This document shows positions 60,498-64,000 of a DNA stretch of 64,000 nucleotides, one piece after another (position 1 is the stretch's first letter; each line of letters opens with the position of its first letter). The position numbers and the translations under genes are program-made. The DNA is from Actinernus sp. WN-2022 (lineage: Eukaryota; Cnidaria; Anthozoa; Actiniaria; Actinernidae), in NCBI GenBank assembly GCA_030867875.1, contig JAOWCC010001501.1, forward strand, positions 32,694,792 to 32,758,791, written 5' to 3'. The notes under the pieces were generated by a model. That model was given only the letters and a program-made list of their open reading frames with translations, did not search any database and was not told where the DNA came from.

Positions 60498-62359
60498 CTA
60501 AAACGAAAATGAAGGTAGTTCATGTACAAGTGTTTACAATTATATCAGTAACCAAATGATACAAAATAATACTTGTCTAATAGAGCTAACACATTTTGTT
60601 TTGATATTTCGGTTTACATGGTAACCATGTGACCTGAATGCTGTGTTTAGATTGGTTAGCATCCTAATGAAGGCCAAAATATATTTCACAAGGAGCCACT
60701 TGGCTATATACATGTACATGTACTTTAAAAATGTGGTCACCAATTTCACAGTGTCTTTGCCAAACTGTTTTACACTTGGCTTTGTAATATTTAAATCAAG
60801 TTTTTTAGATAAACTTTTGACATGGCAATGTTGCATCCAATGGGTTAAAGTGACAGGACCTCAAAATATGACAATTAACACTCAAGGAACATTATTTTCA
60901 TCATGGAATACAGCTGTCGCCAATTTGATGAACAAAATAAATAATTTTGGTTGTCAGTTTGTATTGGTTACAATGTTTGGCCCTGGTCATGAATTATTCA
61001 TTGTTTAACTAAATTGATGTGTCATGTACATGTCCCTGCCCACAAAATTTTGAAAATGTCACAAAGTTTGAAGTGCTTTTATGAAATGTAGTCAACTCAG
61101 AGATATTCATAACTAGTTGATTCAATCCATCTATATATTATTGCCATCATCAAGTGTACAAAATGTTATTTAGCATTCTTTGTTATTGTGGACATTGTAT
61201 TTGGTACTGTAGTCATACATGTATCTAGCCTGAAATGAGCTTATTGCCTAGTAGCTTTCTAAATTGTCCTTATTTAGATTCAAAAACACACTTATTACAA
61301 ATTACTTACTACAGAAATCAAATATTAAATATAAAGTTGGCACAAATCATTTACACCAACATACAATGTATGTGCACATGCTCACTGAATGTTATAGTAC
61401 ATGTAAATGTACTTACAATCGTTGCCACAAGATATTGGCACAATAAGACCATTTTGGCTATATCATATTCTCGTTAGATTTTATACGATTTTTCACACCC
61501 CCTCCCCCCTACTCAATGTTGGATCTTGATTTGTGTGACATCTCTCTCGCAAATTAAAAATATAAAACCAAATCACTAACTTACAACACAACATTGAACG
61601 GGGGAGAAGGGGGAAAGGCCGTGTTTTAATCATGTGAAGGTCATTATGTTGGAATGACAGAAAATGTGAATCGTTGCCAACACTTTTGGCAACAATTGTA
61701 GCTCTATTCATCTTACAAATAACTTGTACATGTAGGTCACATGAACCACTGTAACATACAAGTTTACCTAAAGCTGGGGTGATTGGGCACATAGAAGCAT
61801 TGAATAACAAATTCATTTGGAGCAGTAATCTTGAATGATTAGTCAGTAAAGTTTACCTTTATGTCACTGAAAAGGTATGTCAATTGATCAAGACTCATGC
61901 TGTTTACATCAGTTTTGCACCTCCTTAACTCTGAACATTTGACTCATGCACATCTCATGACCATGCAACAGTGCAACATACATTGTACAGCATGCCAATA
62001 TACATACCTACAGTACAGGCTAACCAAGGCAGTTGCCTCAGTTCAAATTTAGCCTGATCAACCTTTACATTTTGTTATAGAAAAATGCCTTATAGAAATC
62101 TGCCACCTTGAATAAACATTCAGTTTGCCTACAGGCCAGTACAGTGACCATTTTAGCCAGAGTTTCAGACTTCTCTTTTGTAGTTTCTGGTATGTAAGGA
62201 AAGAGTTCACTTAATGACCACTTAATATAATATAGCTAACAGTGCCCATTTTACAGGTATGGTTCAGATATACATGTACATGTACATCAGATGTGTGCAT
62301 AATTGTGATTTATTATGTGATTCGTAAATAAATATGAAATACATGATTGTACACTGTAC
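60498..62359. other. Intron sequence
   Basis: No coding evidence. A weak inverted pair (cccccctactcaatgttg at 61505 and caacattgaacgggggaga at 61591) may be a small foldback remnant. Several atgtacatgtac runs are simple repeats. Confidence 0.45.
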
Positions 62360-62602
62360 CTTGTCAATATTTAGAGGATCTCCAACAAAAAGTGCTATAC
62401 CCTTGAAATTGGCACCATGCATTTGAGCTACATCTGCTTTAGAACTTGTCATGAAATCTTCGTGTGATAGCACTCCCTTTCCACCACTCTTTCCAAGGAT
62501 ATCAAGTCTTCCTTCGATACTTCCAGCTTTTCCATCCTTCTTCTGATGAAGGCGATCTAAATAAGACCTGAAGCTTGCCGAGTCATCCAGGTCCTTCACA
62601 CC
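62360..62602 (-). CDS. Methyltransferase-like gene, exon with degenerate motif IV
   Basis: Acceptor TTTTTAG|GGTGTGA at 62603/62602 and donor GACAAG|GTACAG at 62360/62359; 81 codons, phase 0. It reads GVKDLDDSASFRSYLDRLHQ, GKAGSIEGRLDILGKSGGKG and FMTSSKADVAQMHGANFKGI, then ALFVGDPLNIDK. Beta-class enzymes place the catalytic DPPY or NPPY after a hydrophobic strand. The matching position here is LFVGDPLN, so Pro is kept but the catalytic aromatic is Asn. A basic, flexible N-terminal part precedes it. Earlier exons must lie beyond 64000, past the LINE at 62745. The gene looks conserved in phase but catalytically altered. Confidence 0.7.
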
Positions 62603-62744
62603 CTAAAAACACCATAACAGTACATTGAATGTGTAGGTATTGCCAATTTATGTTGTTACGTACAATGTACATGACTTGTACATTGAATGTGCTGTAGATA
62701 ATTTTTGTTTTCAGTCAATTTTTATTTTTAACTTATTATAAGTT

Positions 62745-64000
62745 ATTTTGTTCTAAAAAAAATATTGAATCATCTGTAATTGGTGATTTTAATTGTAATG
62801 TCGGATCAGATTTTCCTGGTCAGCACACAAAAACACTTCTCGAACTGTGTGACCTGTATCAATATTCTCAGCTTATTAACGAACCGACAAGAGTAACGCT
62901 TAATACTTCTACTACACTATTGATCTGTTCCTTACAAACAAACCGATTAAGTACACCAATAGTGAAGTCTCTCACATACATGTATTGTACAATGTAGGAA
63001 TAAGCGACCATAGTATTATTTATGCCACCAGGAAACTGGTCTTACCAAAGACTTCCACTAAGTATATTAAGTCGCGTTCTTTTAAACACTTCATTCCTGA
63101 ACTATTCATCCAAGACGTAGATTCAGTCCCATGGGAAAATATCATGCAAATTAATGATCCCAATGTCGCATGGGTATCCTGGCGGGACTGTTTTATGAAA
63201 ATAGTTGATTTGCACACTCCTACATCATTGTATTAGAACAAAGCGTGTCCGTAACCCATTTGCGCCATGGTTGACATTAGAGCTCAAAGAACTCGTGCAT
63301 GGCAGGGACCGCCTTAAGAAAATCGCTCAAATAACAAACCACCAGTCAGATTGGTCTGCTTACAAACAGGCTAAGAACAACGTAAACAGAGCAATTAAGC
63401 AGAGTAAAAGTAATTACTATGAGCAATATTTTTCTCAATTTCAGGGTAACATTCGTGAAACTAGGAAAGGCATGAATACTATACTGTCTAGAAAATCTAA
63501 AACTACTTCACTCCCAACTAAAATTGAGGGACATGAAGGTAATGTTATACTGAACCCGAAAGAGATTAGTAATGCTTTTAACAAACATTTTATTGAAGTT
63601 CAGCCTATCTTGGCTGGGCAAATTCTGCAATCCCCACTGAGCTTTGAGTCATTTATTCAATCAACAGTCTCAACTTTTGAGCTGAGAGATTTTGAAGTTT
63701 CGGAAATACTTAATAATTTATTATCAAAAAGTTATTGGCAAATAAAGCCAGTGTATTGGACGGAGTACCAGCTAGTCTACTTCATCTCTGCGCATCATCT
63801 ACATTGTATAGCTAAACCGGTAGCTCATATCTTCAATCTCTCTATCAATTATGGTACTTTGCCAACTGATTGGAAGAATGCAAGAGTGTCTCCATTATAT
63901 AAAGAGGGGATCTAGATCAACCATTAATAATTATAGACCTATTTCTGTCATTTCTGTTGTTGCAAAAATACTTGAACGAGCCATTTTTAACCAATTTCAT
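62745..64000 (+). mobile_element. LINE (L2-type) fragment, endonuclease to early RT, runs off the window
   Basis: The plus strand shows VIGDFNCNVGSDFPG, LINEPTRVTLNTSTT, then GISDHSIIYATRKLVL with the canonical SDH, a linker with NPFAPWLTLELKELVHGRDR, ISNAFNKHFIEVQP and the first RT block DWKNARVSPLYKEG. Frameshifts occur near 62935, 63230 and 63915. It continues past 64000 (NNYRPISVISVVAKILERA). The 5' end near 62745 is a truncation inside the endonuclease. Confidence 0.85.

Noticed and set aside
61497..61620. Inverted pair around cccccctactcaatgttg
   Set aside because: The match is short and imperfect; not enough to call an element.

Overview
The window is eukaryotic. It has introns with GT/AG boundaries, three class A G-protein-coupled receptors, C2H2 zinc fingers and dense transposon debris, and the sequence is AT-rich. 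L2/CR1-type LINEs, Penelope-like elements, MADF/Harbinger remnants, a tRNA-type SINE, HIRAN-bearing DNA transposons and melatonin-receptor-like GPCRs suggest an invertebrate metazoan, most probably an anthozoan cnidarian such as a coral or sea anemone. The organism is an inference; no single marker proves it.

Layout. (1) 1-5680 is unit A of a segmental duplication, cut by the window edge: GPCR A (1122-2270), then a dead LINE on the minus strand. (2) 5681-10943 is a scrambled junction with a foldback fragment, a LINE relic, two exon-like cassettes, a pair of inverted Penelope-like elements and a Harbinger/MADF relic. (3) 10944-23627 is block B: GPCR B (14319-15440), LINE B, and the start of a zinc-finger gene. 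(4) 23157-28072 (minus) is a two-exon gene that I assemble as WW-like domain plus six C2H2 fingers, with one frameshift. Its intron holds a SINE, a LINE relic and microsatellites. (5) 28196-40820 is mostly transposons: a HIRAN-carrying TA-flanked element, many foldback MITEs, nested LINEs and TTAA-flanked MITEs. (6) 40821-53489 is block C, a second full copy of block B: GPCR C (44023-45162), LINE C, and a zinc-finger pseudogene split by a LINE. (7) 53490-55244 holds a broken F-box/ankyrin gene and a 30-bp minisatellite. (8) 56680-62602 (minus) holds four exons, consistent in phase, of a protein that reads as a permuted (beta-class) DNA-methyltransferase-like fold with degenerate motifs. (9) 62745-64000 is a LINE running off the window.

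The main story is repeated duplication of a cassette (minisatellite, intronless GPCR, LINE, zinc-finger exon). The LINE was already dead and fixed before the duplications, because all three copies sit at the same site and share disabling changes. After duplication the receptors diverged at signature motifs (NRY/SRY, CWPP/CWAP, intracellular loop 3, C-terminus). The best candidates for something undescribed are the methyltransferase-like gene and the WW/zinc-finger gene. Exon joins, alignments and substitution counts were made by eye, and boundaries of old elements are approximate.
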